From the NCBI GenBank assembly GCA_000827495.1, contig KN817563.1, forward strand, positions 62,001 through 126,000: a DNA stretch of 64,000 bases, written 5' to 3'. The stretch comes from Hypholoma sublateritium FD-334 SS-4 (taxonomy: Eukaryota > Basidiomycota > Agaricomycetes > Agaricales > Strophariaceae). Every line of letters begins with the position of its first letter. Position 1 is the first letter of the stretch. The notes under the pieces were generated by a model. That model was not told the DNA's origin and did no database searches. It saw nothing but the letters and a program-made list of their open reading frames with translations. Shown piece after piece: positions 10,742-22,000 of the stretch. The position numbers and the translations under genes were made by a program.

Positions 10742-13424
10742 GTCCGAGAAGACACAACAGTAGATCCGGAACACCCAACTTTAATATTTGAATCATTTCG
10801 TCTAGTAGTTGACAGAGCAAAGTATGTTGGATCTCTAGATTTGCTCTTTCACTGGCTTTAACGCACTAGTCGATTGCTTGCAGATTCTTAGAACACTCGT
10901 CAGAGCCTTCAGAAGAAGTCCTTACCCGGAACTACGCTACGCTGGCTGCCGTTGGTCAACCCGACTTCAGTCTCGGCGGCAAGTCCAGGTTCAGGATGGA
11001 ACGCAGCGCTTCAGGCCACGAGAACGACGAAGACGACCGCCGCAGCCGGTTCCAGTCATCCACCGATGGCGCAGCATCGCTCCGCGAGCGAGCAGCGAGC
11101 CAACCGCCGCGCACGAGCGACTCTAATGGCCCCTTTATGTCCTCCCCGCCATCTCAGCACTTCGTGCCCTCCAGCCTTAGCAACAGCGGGCCCTGGTCCA
11201 ACTCGCGCATGCTGAGCCCGAACCGCGGCCAGCCGCTGCCTATCCGAAGTTCATCCTTCTCTGCACACCCCCCGAACCCGTTCGCATCGACCGGCATACG
11301 CGAACGGATCTTCCCATCGACTTTTGAGGACGACGAATCGGAAGCAATGTCTGACACATATGACGAGCGATTCGTCCCCGCGTCGCTCTCTCGCGGCCGA
11401 ACGTACGGACAGGATCCCACGCGCAGTCGCTCCCAGTCGCTTGCCACAGGCCGCCCGGGGCCCGTCGGGAGCCCTTACGGTGCAACGTCCGCGATGCAAA
11501 GCTGGAACGAGTCCTATCTCTCCAACCCACTCAACATCTCTACCGCCGGGGGTCAACGGTATGGGGAGATTAAACCACCAGGCGGAAGCCGGTACGGAAG
11601 CATGGGCAAATCTCCCACCGCTAAGTACTCATCTTCGCTTTCCAGCGGCTCGCTCGTGGGCAATGGCCATTCCGGTCGCAACCAGCAGGCTGATATCTCC
11701 AATATGAGCCCGTTCGTGCGCGACGTGGGTCAGATCCTCCTCGACGATGGCTCGGCATTCAGAGAGCTGTGGGCAGGCATGAACCCGCCGAAAGACGAGA
11801 ACGGTGGCGGAGGTAGCGGCACGACAAGTCGGCGGCACAGCGTCAGCGTTGTGCAGCCCCGCAGAGGAAACGTCGTTGGATTTAATGCTCCTGGGACGGA
11901 CAACGTCGACGATCTGCCAAGGTCCACATTCCAATCGGCCTATGGCGGTCGCAGCGGCTTGCTTTTGTCGGATGATGACCTCGCAAGCGATCTCGGACTA
12001 CTTAATATCAACCCCAACGAGCCCCCACCCCCCTCGTCTCAACACCCACCAAGCCAACCTTCGTCACTTCCTATCTATGCCCCTCTTTCGCGTAGTCCGC
12101 CATCAAGAGATCTGATGTCGACCTACCAGTCAATCAATCTGACCATTCCTGGAGGCGGGAATTATACGAGGCAGCCCATTGGAACGCCCAGCGAGGGCGA
12201 CTACTCCGTCGGCGGTAACACCCCACCTCGCACAGGGCATTACGAGCAACATGTCAGCGATAATCAGTACAACAACAACCAGCGACAACAACAACAGCAG
12301 CAACAGCAGCAGCAGCCACAACCCCAGCAGCAACAGCAGCACGAATTGACAGCCCGGTTCATCCCCGGCCAGGGCATTCAATATGTAAATGTCCAACAGC
12401 AGCAGCAGCAACAGCAACAGACGCAAGGTAATAACGCGCAATACGTACGTGCCCGTGCGCCATCGTACTCTGGCACCAGCGCACTCCAGTCGCCCGTCTC
12501 GCCCGGCACGCGAGCAATAAACCCACAGCAGCCGCCCTATTACCCGCAGACGCAGCGTAGGCTCTCGGACGCGCACCACCAACCGCCGACGCCCGCCACG
12601 CCGCACTCGCAACAGCACAACCAGAACCTCGCGGAGCTCGGCAAGGGTGTGCCGTTGCACGCCGTGCCTGCCTCATGGCCGCTTTTTATCGTCGAGTTCA
12701 AAGCGGGCCGCACAGACCTATTCTACCTCACCGACCTCGCGCAGGAGATCCGCGTTGGCGACCTCGTCATTGTTGAGGCTGACCGCGGCAAGGATCTCGG
12801 CAAGGTCGTGAACGACAGCATTACCATCGCCGAGGTGGAGGCGTTCCAGCGCGAGCAGGCCGAACGCGGGTGGGGCGCGGGAGGCGGCGGCGGCGGCGGC
12901 GGTAGTGGCGATGGGCAGCCGTTGAGCCCAGGGGGGACAGGACAAGGCGGGAAGAAGGAGATCAACCCGAAGATGATCTACAGGAAGGCTGCTGGACAGG
13001 ATTTGCAGTGCGTTTAGTCTCTCTTACATTTCAGTGTTTAATATCGCTTACTTTCCTCGGCGTTTCTCTAGACTGTTGGCGACAAAGACAGAGGACGAGA
13101 TCAAAGCATTGCAGCTCTGCCAGACCAAAGTGCGCGCGAAGAAACTCCCGATGGAGGTCATCGATGCCGAGTATCAATGGTACTTTTTCCTTGTCTTCGG
13201 AATGCAATTCTCTGACATGGATGTCTCTTGTCCAGGGACCGCCGAAAACTGACTTTCTATTTCGTCGCGGAGAAGCGTATCGATTTTAGAGAGCTTGTCA
13301 GAGAGCTGTTTAGGTAAATTTTACCGCTTACACGGTGATGAGCCGACACTCACATGCCCGCAGATTATACAAAACACGGATATGGATGGCATCCCTTCAG
13401 GGAGGCGGAGGCTTCGAGCAATGA
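10742..13424 (+). CDS. PSP1 C-terminal-domain protein, poly-Q and poly-G rich
   Basis: The last ~150 residues form a PSP1 C-terminal domain: LFIVEFKAGRTDLFYL, VGDLVIVEADRGKDLGKV, then KLTFYFVAEKRIDFRELV and YKTRIWMASLQ. The domain is found in yeast PSP1 (a suppressor of DNA polymerase alpha mutants) and in bacterial homologues; its biochemical role is not settled. Exons: 10742-10821, 10884-13007, 13072-13179, 13236-13313, 13364-13424. The long second exon encodes a low-complexity Ser/Pro/Asn region with two poly-Gln tracts (about 12283-12340 and 12393-12420) and a poly-Gly run near 12880-12905. An ATG at 10996 would give 752 residues, but the frame upstream of it (10884-10995, and across an intron back to 10742) reads as coding, for example NYATLAAVGQPDFSLG. 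The true start is therefore probably further upstream and I could not locate it. The low-complexity region suggests a protein that could join RNA granules, which is inference. Confidence 0.82.
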
Positions 13425-15405
13425 ACGACAATTCGGGGATGAAAAGAATGCTAAGAGGAAGGCATGGCCGCAGAACAAAAAAATGCGGCGCATTGTACAT
13501 TGTAACCGGCGATATCACATCGGTGCACACCTGCACACCCAACGACCAAAACAGAAAGGCAGACTCAGACTCTGCGCCTTTCTTTCACGAAAATAATATA
13601 ACTATTCTGCTTTCCTCTTATTATCAGACGATCGGCAAGGCAGAACCTCCCATCTCGCGAAGATTGACACCAGGACCCGGCGAATAACGACAGCAGACAC
13701 CAATATCAAGACCCAGACAAGATAAATCAACGACCAGAGATACCAAGCCAGAGAGCAACCGCCAGACACACACACCGAATGCGCCAGAATCCTGTGAATC
13801 ACCAAATGTATTATTAATGGACAATATTTCTTGCTCGTTCCATCTAGTCATGCTCCCATCATCATCACCGACTCTTAGATATGCACATCCATACCTCTCT
13901 TTCAATCTCCTCTTTCCTTCTTCGCCGGGATGCGTTGCTTGCTCTTCGTGACTTCGTCATACTTTGGCTTATATTTATAATAACAACTCCGGATCGCGGA
14001 CACTATCGCCCCTCCTTCGACGCAGTCCGAACCCGACCGCTTGCGCGCTCCATTGGCTTACACTCTAACGACCCCGACTCAATATTCTGATGTGAACTAT
14101 TGAAAACACGATCTTGGCTTTAGTACCCATGGGCTACGTCATTCTTGGGTTGTACTATCTCCACATGAGTATGTGCCAAGTATGTGCATCACTTTTATGC
14201 TGTTCAAATTTTTATCTCTACCCTTTCCTGACGATTCTAAATGTTTGAATCGGGGGGCGTACTAAATCAGAGCGTTTGGCAGTTGTACTATTAGAACTTA
14301 TAACTAAGTTAAAATATACCTCCGCCCAATTGGAAGTTGCGATGTACGGATTTGTTGCAGGAGCGGTTACTTGAGGGTCACACCTCGCATTAGTGTACGC
14401 GCGAGTTATCAATATAATAACTGACTCCACAGTGCTCACCCAAACTTTACTCACCCCGCGAATGGTGGAGGACAGGCCCATTGTTGCCCATTGCTGAATT
14501 ACCAGTCAACGGGTACGAGTCCAATTGACCAACGACCAACCAACGACACTACACTAAGTACATCTTGCCGAAATAAAGAACGGCTTCGACGTTCCGTACA
14601 CGGAACGGCACGATGGGGGCATTCCTAATCCTAGCTTTTAGTCTGTAGATAATTTGAATATAATTTTGAGGTTAGGATGTGGTGAGGCGGGGAGATTCAG
14701 CGAACACACGGCGCGTACCAAGCGCGCACGCTGGTTGCGCACACCGCGCCGACAGAAGCTTCTGTGTTTAACACAGCCAAATGCTGTTAGTAGGAATTTC
14801 GACCCCGGCGGTACAAGGGGGAGCAAGCTCCCCAATAAATCAACACCATCGCAGTGCAACCCCATCGTTTGGCCTTAAGTCTATCATATGAGTTCCCCCT
14901 AATCCTATCATTTACTATCCTATTATATTGGTATATACCCCGTCCGGGGGCCAGCTTAAATCTTCAGATCAAACGGGCAGAGGTAATAAGTGGTACTAGG
15001 TAGTATAAGATGGTCTACTATCATTTCGTTTATATTCGGGTTAGACTATGGATCTATATCGAAAGAACCTTCTTCATGTTTTCAAGAGCTTTGGTCCTGG
15101 TATCTTTGGATTTTGACCGTACGGACCATGGTATGATCCACCGAACGTATGATGACATTGAAGAATGTGGGGGCTTCGACTGAGTCTGACGGGGACTCAG
15201 TACGGGTTGGCTACAACTTACAGAAATGCACTTGCCATATTTTTCTGATCATTGCCTCTTGAAGTGAATGTTGCTATACCTGAATAAAAAGTTTAGATGA
15301 ACGAAATTTCAAGAGACGGATCAACATACCATCCTCAGTCACGATATCAAAGTTGTCGATTATCTTCCGTATCAAGATTACAACTTCTTCATGAGTCAAA
15401 GTTTG
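13425..15405. other. Intergenic stretch, nothing convincing
   Basis: About 2 kb with no supported gene. A hairpin-rich, GC-rich patch (about 14700-14830) drew attention as a possible tRNA, but it lacks the conserved T-loop sequence and a cloverleaf fold. Confidence 0.35.
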
Positions 15406-16853
15406 CTATAAATCATGAGTTTCAAAACAATGGAAATTACAACATCGACGTACTCCACTCAACTGTGAGCACCACACAGAGTCTGGCACTACAGCGACTG
15501 TTGCCGATAATTCCTAACACGGTTCAAAAAGTGATTTGAGTCATTGACAAGGAAAGTTTACAACAAAGAGAACTTACAGTCAAAATCAAGATGTGCGACA
15601 AAACAATCGACGGATGAAATATGAGCTGCAGGCCATGGATACCATTAATACATGCAACTTTAGCTTAAGCATCTTAGGCATGGTGCTTACCGTTGTGTCT
15701 GCCCAGGTCTTTTCTTTTGAGAAGAGTCGAAGACGAGGCAACACGCGGCGTATCCGTGATCCAAGACCGGGTGCTCGAGTTGACAGTGTGGCATAACTCT
15801 GAACCTCTTCTGGCGGTATATAGGCCACATTTCTTGACCACTCTCCAGAACTCAGGGCGACCGTCATTACGCGTAAAAAAACCACCCCCATTGCGCCATC
15901 AGATAAACGCTTGCTCTCGTGTAAAGTAGACCCAGCGTCATCCTTCCAGGGTGAATCCGGGCTATTGGCGATATACCTGAATCGCCGTGGTTCGCCAACG
16001 TGCTTGTTCCTTACAGGAAATGTTGCCATCGCCCAGGATTCCACACGATCAACACCAATGACAATGCACAGAGTACCGTTCGCCGTATGTCTGTCCTGAG
16101 CTGTCCGGTCGCTGTTTCCGTTGTAATATTGATACCAAGAGGTAGCATGTTCCTTCAGGTAGGGGTAAAACCGCGAAGGATCTACCAAATCCTCGCGGCT
16201 AGCCCCTGCTGGGAGAACAAGCACTGCTCCTTCAATAGCCGTTGTATCAAATTGTACCGCACTGAAAACCAGAATTAGCGCAATGAGGTCACAGATAGAG
16301 AGGAGGGTTACAGCGGATCGACTGCTTGTGTTACTGTGATCCCCGGGCTTGCAATAACGGTGCCTGGAGGGTGGTAATTAGGAATCACGACGGAGTCGTC
16401 CTTTGAGATGGCTGAGAGTGCAGGAGAGAAGGTAGGAGGTACGCCATATTTGTGCAAAGGATGGGCTGCGGCTGAAAAAATGTTGAACGCAAAGTGAAAG
16501 TACCCGCTCTGACTGACATAGCCGACGTCGCCAAGGAAAGCTCCGTTTTTTAGATGTAACTGAGGGCGTGATAAATTGCCTACAGCATCACTGAGAGGCG
16601 TTCCATTTCCTGTACCAAGTAATGAACGAGCATATATCTCATCCGTCACAGTTCCTGGAGATTCCACTCTCCGATAAATAGGGAAGCTTGTATCCTTCGA
16701 ACCATCTCGATATGGTCCCTGGATTGAACCTAGATTTGAACTGAGCTTTGGTCTTTGGGATAGCAAAAATACCAACATACTATGTCTAGAGGGAGTCCTA
16801 TCTGAAACTGACAAGGAATCTGTCGCTGGGTACTGCTCGGGTGCAACAGCCAT
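15406..16853 (-). CDS. GDVG-motif agaricomycete protein of unknown function (paralogue 1)
   Basis: Function unknown. Exons 16853-16781, 16729-16312, 16261-15691, 15625-15578 and 15513-15406 give 405 codons in frame. Landmarks in order: FLGDVGYVSQSGYFHFAFNI (the GDVG block), YGVPPTF, IEGAVLVLPAGASREDL, then SWYQYYNG, NGTLCIVIGVDRVESWAMATF, and near the C-terminus ATVAVVPDSVW. I know proteins with this order of blocks from many mushroom genomes as hypothetical proteins, often in large multigene families; that is recollection, not a search result. There is no signal peptide or obvious membrane segment. It is transcribed away from the Asn-rich gene at 17126 across a 272-bp shared upstream region. 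The first exon and the Ser/Thr-rich stretch after it are the least certain part. An alternative acceptor a few bases downstream would change the frame before the GDVG block, so I rejected it. Confidence 0.68.
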
Positions 16854-16901
16854 AAGTAATACAAAAACGCGAGGGGATCTAGTAACTTGAACCACGTTGC
16901 T

Positions 16902-16909
16902 TATATAAA
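16902..16909 (-). promoter_or_regulatory. TATA-like box upstream of the GDVG gene
   Basis: TATATAAA on the plus strand (TTTATATA on the minus strand), about 50 bp upstream of the ATG at 16853 and inside the 272-bp region between two divergent genes. The motif is nearly symmetrical, so it could serve either direction. Assignment to the minus-strand gene rests on distance only. Confidence 0.3.
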
Positions 16910-17125
16910 TTGTGACCACGCTGGGTTTGTTTACCACTGTATCCAGTTTGTGCCCGGCAAATTTGAAGTGCCAACTTGAAATCGTCAAACAGGACTGTAA
17001 GTACTGCTTCAACGCTAATCAACAATCTACCGAGGTGAGTTCTTCCCACTTTGAGTTGTTTCTCTGTGCTAATTTAAGTAGTCTCGGGAGCCGCGGTTTT
17101 TGTACTATTCGATCGAGAAATTGGA

Positions 17126-17942
17126 ATGGCAAGCTTCAGAACAGGTGGGTCACGGTTTCCACTGTCCAGCCCCTATCGCACAATCATCACTCACACATTT
17201 TTTGCTGTCCAGGTAGATGGCCATTTGGGAAAATAAACGACAAGAAGAAAAACACGAATCTATTGGATCAGCCGCGCACAACAAATTCAACCTCAACCGA
17301 ACACTCTAACAACTCGAATGTAAATTCGAATAATACACACACCACGATCGGAGGCAATGGGACAAACTTTGTCTTCAATTTCATCACAGAAAGCCGCAGT
17401 GACTCTGATATTCGTATGTCAGCTCCAAAGTTGGAAATTAAGCGGTTTCAAAGAATTTACATGCAGAGGTGACGCAACAAGGGAGCTCGGACATGCCACT
17501 GTTGTCTACATCGCATGTAAGTAAGAGATTGACTTTCCGTTTATGCACCTGATAACAGAATGCCATTGACTGAATTTACTCCTCCAGAATCAACCAGAAC
17601 CCTCAGTTGTCCTTCCAACAAACAAGCCCACAAGTTCAAGGTCAGATGGTATGTTATGTTGCTTCTCGAGACATATTGCGGGCTGATATGTCATTGGGAA
17701 ATCACCTCCTATTTAGCCTCATATATGTGGCAGCCTACTTCCGCAGCGTCTACCTCCCAGGCTAGCATCTTAACGCTACTTACTCAGCAAACTCCCGCAA
17801 ATGTTGAATTGGATGAGGACGATGATGACGTGCTATCAGCTTGTATGTGTCCACTCTATTAAACCTCTCTTTCAAACATTATTCAGCGCAATTACCGACG
17901 TCACAGTGCCGCGGTCAGTCAACCCTTTACCTAAGGTCATAA
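17126..17942 (+). CDS. Short Asn-rich protein with NNTH/NVN coda (amyloid-motif-like)
   Basis: Exons 17126-17144, 17213-17413, 17467-17516, 17588-17648, 17717-17842 and 17887-17942 give 170 codons in frame. The N-terminus is short and basic (MASFRTGRWPFGKINDKKK), followed at about residues 36-55 by SNNSNVNSNNTHTTIGGN. This is strikingly like the coda of the gene at 58642 (NNNVNANNTHSTVSGD). The remainder is Ser/Thr/Pro-rich with an acidic stretch (ELDEDDDD) near the C-terminus. There is no enzyme domain, signal peptide or membrane segment. Unlike its two relatives it lacks the paired Gln/Phe pseudo-repeats, so it may be a shortened member. The last exon is uncertain. The acidic exon could instead splice to 17936 and onward into the GDVG gene downstream, making one fused protein. 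Function is unknown; similarity to amyloid-signalling regions of fungal NLR systems is inference from composition and spacing. Confidence 0.5.
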
Positions 17943-18001
17943 AATGCTCGGTAATTATTATACCCTGATCGAGTGTGAAAGTCACAACTGAAGACTATTC
18001 A

Positions 18002-19037
18002 ATGACTTTGAAGGAATCGGGAAAGTACATTCCAAAAGGAACGGAAGAATATATTAAACGCTACATGCGCACAAAATTGTTTGACCTCGATTTCATTATC
18101 CCGCTATTCAGTCCCAGCAAAGTCGCAGCGCGGTCCAAGAATGTGTACATCGGCAATGTCGGATTTTTCAACGATCTGGGCGGGTTCACTACTCTGTTCA
18201 ATATATTCGAAACAAAATCCCAGAATCTCGCCTTGGGATATAATCCCCCTAGCGGATTTCGGCCATTTTACAAAACCTTCAGTCAATTATCCATTGATAT
18301 TCAACGACCAGGGCCACCAAAGCATTTCAGCTATTCTGGCTTCGAAGCAGACCCTGAGTGAGCCTGACACCATATTAGACTTCTCCACGTTAAATCATTG
18401 ACCATGGGGCTCTCGTCAATGCAGAGACGAGATGACGCTATGGCTCCCTACAAGGCAGACCATGGACTGTGCGGCTATTTATATGGCAAACGGGTACTCT
18501 CGGCAATTACTGGACCGGCAAGATGAGATGGAAATTCAGGACTACCTATGTGGCGAACAGCCGCGCTGGCAATCCCACTTTGATCAAAACTCTCCCTCTC
18601 AGTTCAGAGATCTGTCGTTTGTCGTCATTCTAGGATGTTACCGAGCGGAAACTTGGACATTTGCAACTGGAGCCAAGGAACCTAGGGACAGTATAAAGGA
18701 GAAGATAATGCTGCATGAACTAGTTCAACACCAAGGCTGCAATCGCTATATTTGGAAGACAAACAGCAGATCGATACGATGCGAATACGGGCCAACAAAC
18801 GATCAGTTGGATCAATTGGAGCAGTACCTATCTGACGAGAATGTAACCTTGGACCTTGATGCCGACGGTCGCAGAGACATACGGGAATGTCACTGTGTGG
18901 CTGTTCGTGTATGTGTTCTTAGAAAGCCCAAATGGCGGCTCGGCGCATCCATTGCCAGTGCAAGAAGTGGTAAAAGCACGATCAAACAGCACTTTGCACG
19001 AGGTCTTAGGAGTATGCCTTCAATACCTAGATACTGA
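18002..19037 (+). CDS. GDVG-motif agaricomycete protein of unknown function (paralogue 2)
   Basis: Exons 18002-18357 and 18425-19037 give 322 codons in frame. Blocks in order: MTLKESGKYIPKG, YMRTKLF, FIIPLFSPS, YIGNVGFFNDLGGFTTLFNI (GDVG block with Asn replacing Asp), LGYNPPSGFRPF, then EDEMTLWLPTRQT and FRDLSFVVILGCYRAETW. They line up with the GDVG blocks of the minus-strand gene at 15.4-16.9 kb and with the relic at 3.4 kb. The frame continues upstream of 18002 (DYSMTL) and probably joins a short 5' exon around 17936-17950, either with its own ATG at 17944 or as part of the Asn-rich gene just upstream. The C-terminus after the RECHCVAVRV block is less certain because a second frame there also stays open. 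Function unknown; no signal peptide seen. Confidence 0.62.
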
Positions 19038-22000
19038 TGGTATACATACATATCTGTCTTGCATTCGCGCTTTTTTGCACATGGACAATATCACATTTGA
19101 AATTACAGCGTCAATAACATACATCAATTGTAGCAAGTAGCTCAAGTTTCAACGTGAACGCGAGCTTTTTATTTTGTCATTTGTGGGGTATATCTGTGGT
19201 CGGCCCCCGGCACAGGCTGGCATCATCTTCGAATCAACTGAATTCGTGTGTACATGCGTTGCCAACATGTCAAGTCCCGATTGAAGACGACGCGGTGACG
19301 TTGGCAAATATGACGTTCAATGGCAAAAGTGTGGATTACTTGAGGACGTTATTTATACTGATTAGACTAGAGTATCTGGTATAATAGGGTGTGGATCGAA
19401 GAGCGTCAGGCTCCAGCATTGGGAAGCGGGCCTGTCAATCTTGCCAATGATTAATGACTACATTGTGACTAGTGATCCGGCGTGCAACTCTGTTTGCGGA
19501 ATTGACTCTGAGCATCAACTTAATAGGTTTCATCAGCTCTTCTTATCCCATTCCGACAGGCTCCAGCCCAATTTGTGGAAAATCAGCAAGCAACTTTCCC
19601 CCGCACCCAACGGCCGCATGCCAGGATTTAATGCACTGGGAACGCATTACTCTTCAGTGAGTCGAATTAAATCTTATTGACGAAAACCAGCATGTTTGTC
19701 TCGGTGCGGGATCATGCTCACGGAAGATATCTCTTCTTTTATTCTATGAAACAACTAACGATGACAAGTACCCGGGAAGTGGAAAGGTGGCTCCCGCCAA
19801 TCGTCGGTGAAGGGAAAGATCGATGGGACAAAAACCGTGAAATAGTTTATAGGGCTTGGTGAGAATATTCATATACTCCGTCGTATTGCTCATATCAGTG
19901 TTGAAGAGGACTGTCCGAAATTGCACTCCACCAGTTGCCTCACCATTCGACCAGGCTTGCGGATGACAGGACCAGGAACAAGCATCGAGGAGATCATATT
20001 TCAACTTATCGATACACGTGTATAGGACACCGTTGGGCAGTTTACTTGAGTAGCCATTTCCGCTAGTTCGTCGCAAGATGTTCTGCGGAGATTTCACTCT
20101 TCGGCGTCAACCATTCTGTCCAGGTGGCCTTATCTGACTTAGTAGTGCCTTGCAAGAGATTTCCATCGAGTGCTAGCTTCTCGCTAGGCTTCTTTGTGGC
20201 ACGATAAGTGTATTATACAGTAAGCTCCTGGTTTTCTCGTAATACTATGACTCCTCTAATGAAGACCAAAGTTTCAGATTCGGAATAACGTCGGTCGAAT
20301 GATCAATCGATCAAGCTCTAAGGCATTCGCAGGCATTCGCATTGATGTGCAAGGTTTCAGTCAGGAAAGGGGAGTGTATGTATCGCAGGAAATGAGCACG
20401 GTGTGCTTGAGATGCCCTAGCCATGACTCTTGAACACCGTATTGTGCTCAAAATTGGGATTATGTGGGGATCCAGTATAAGGTATTTATCGTGATGGTAT
20501 GGATCAGCGTTTTGAACCTAATACCAGAAACAGATGCTCACAACGGCACCGTAAAAATTTAGATTGCGCCATTCAAGCTTGCCTCAGAAGTATTAGGGTC
20601 AGCCCGCTAGCGCGCGCCGAGGGAATACCGAGTGAATATCAGCATTTGGGAAAAGGTCGACGGCACTGTCAGCCTTCAGGCATCAACTCCTATATCCTGA
20701 AGTGCCGAGTGTGTTTGCAAAGGTTTAGGGTCAGACTGGAACAGTGGTCCTCAATGAGCATATGGTGCTGGCTGTTTCGCCTTGCTTCCAGATGCCAGAA
20801 CATGGACCGTGGTTGATCTGGAAGGTACGAACACGGCACGAATGAGGTCTCCGATATGCACTGGCACTCAAAGGTGTAGAATGATGTGCGGTGAGTGAAA
20901 CATGCATCATTCAACTCTTGCTTCAGAGTCGCCGGAAAAGACCTGTCCCTTTCGACTTTAGGTCCCAGTTCAAGATGTGATACTTATGTGACTTACTGCT
21001 ACGGAAAGCGGAGCCGACAACCTGGCCAAAGATCCGTTGGATTGGCGCTCCGGTGTGGTCATGCGAGATATCTATCATTGGCCATGCATGACCCATCGCG
21101 TCCGTGACTGGGACACTACAAGGTAAGTACGTTTGAAGTATGTATGGGAGCGCCTCGTTTGATGTTTTGGATATGTTAGGAGGCAGAAGAGTGCGTAATA
21201 TGCTGCACGTAATCCAAAACTCTTCGTTGTTGACCTTGTATTGACCACTACCATTGGCAACTCGATTTGAGTAATTCGAGAGTCCGCCCCCGGGCCTCCG
21301 CCTTTGTGACGCGACTAGCTTGACGGCTCACTGAGCGCCGGAATTATTTTACTTGTTCTTACTCAATTCTTATTATCTTGATAATTCACACTTTCTAGTC
21401 TAATTTATTTTCTTCAATGCGCATTCCAATTTAAATCGCGGTAATATCATCCGAATAGATATAGAAACATTGCATAACCATCCATTGTCGCCAAGTTGAC
21501 GCAATTCGTAAAAACGGGAACTTCGGCAGAAATCGGCACTTTGTTGATTCCAATCAACGTTATGTAATTCACACGATCACATTTTAGCTTTAGACTTTTG
21601 ACTTTAGGCACGGTAGTTCTCGTTCCTCTTCTCCTGAGTCCTCATCGCCTCCTTTCCAAAATGTTTTCAACGCGATATTCGAGTATTGCATCATAATCTG
21701 CATCGATGTCTCTAACTAGCCGGACTATAAGCCTCACGAGCTCCACGACATCAGTTCCCCAACCATGGGTGGCACAGTGAGCAGAAATAGCCCGAATTCC
21801 CGACCGATTACGTTGCTCATATTCATTCCCCTCATCGGCAGTGAGTGTCTAGTTCCCTTGATCTTATCTATCATTCTGGTTGGGGCTACTGTATGGTATG
21901 CTAAGGTGAGGCTTTCATACTTTTTGCAGTGGTAGCTCGATTTGATATAGGATCTGTGGTACCACCCAAGTGCCACCTGCGCCGTTCTATGCACGACTTG

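Noticed and set aside
12130..12660. 176-codon minus-strand frame with long Leu and Val runs
   Set aside because: It is the antisense of the PSP1 poly-Gln tracts; CAG/CAA repeats read backwards give Leu runs.
14690..14840. Possible tRNA or other structured RNA
   Set aside because: GC-rich with local hairpins, but no conserved T-loop or D-loop sequence and no cloverleaf could be drawn.
17951..17981. A 31-nt intron linking an ATG at 17944 to the GDVG frame
   Set aside because: Too short for this genome, where introns are 44 nt or longer; a 44-nt version using a later acceptor is more likely but unproven.
19744..20097. 117-codon minus-strand open frame as a gene
   Set aside because: No recognisable domain, no supporting exon neighbours and no clear start; kept only as part of the gene-poor stretch.
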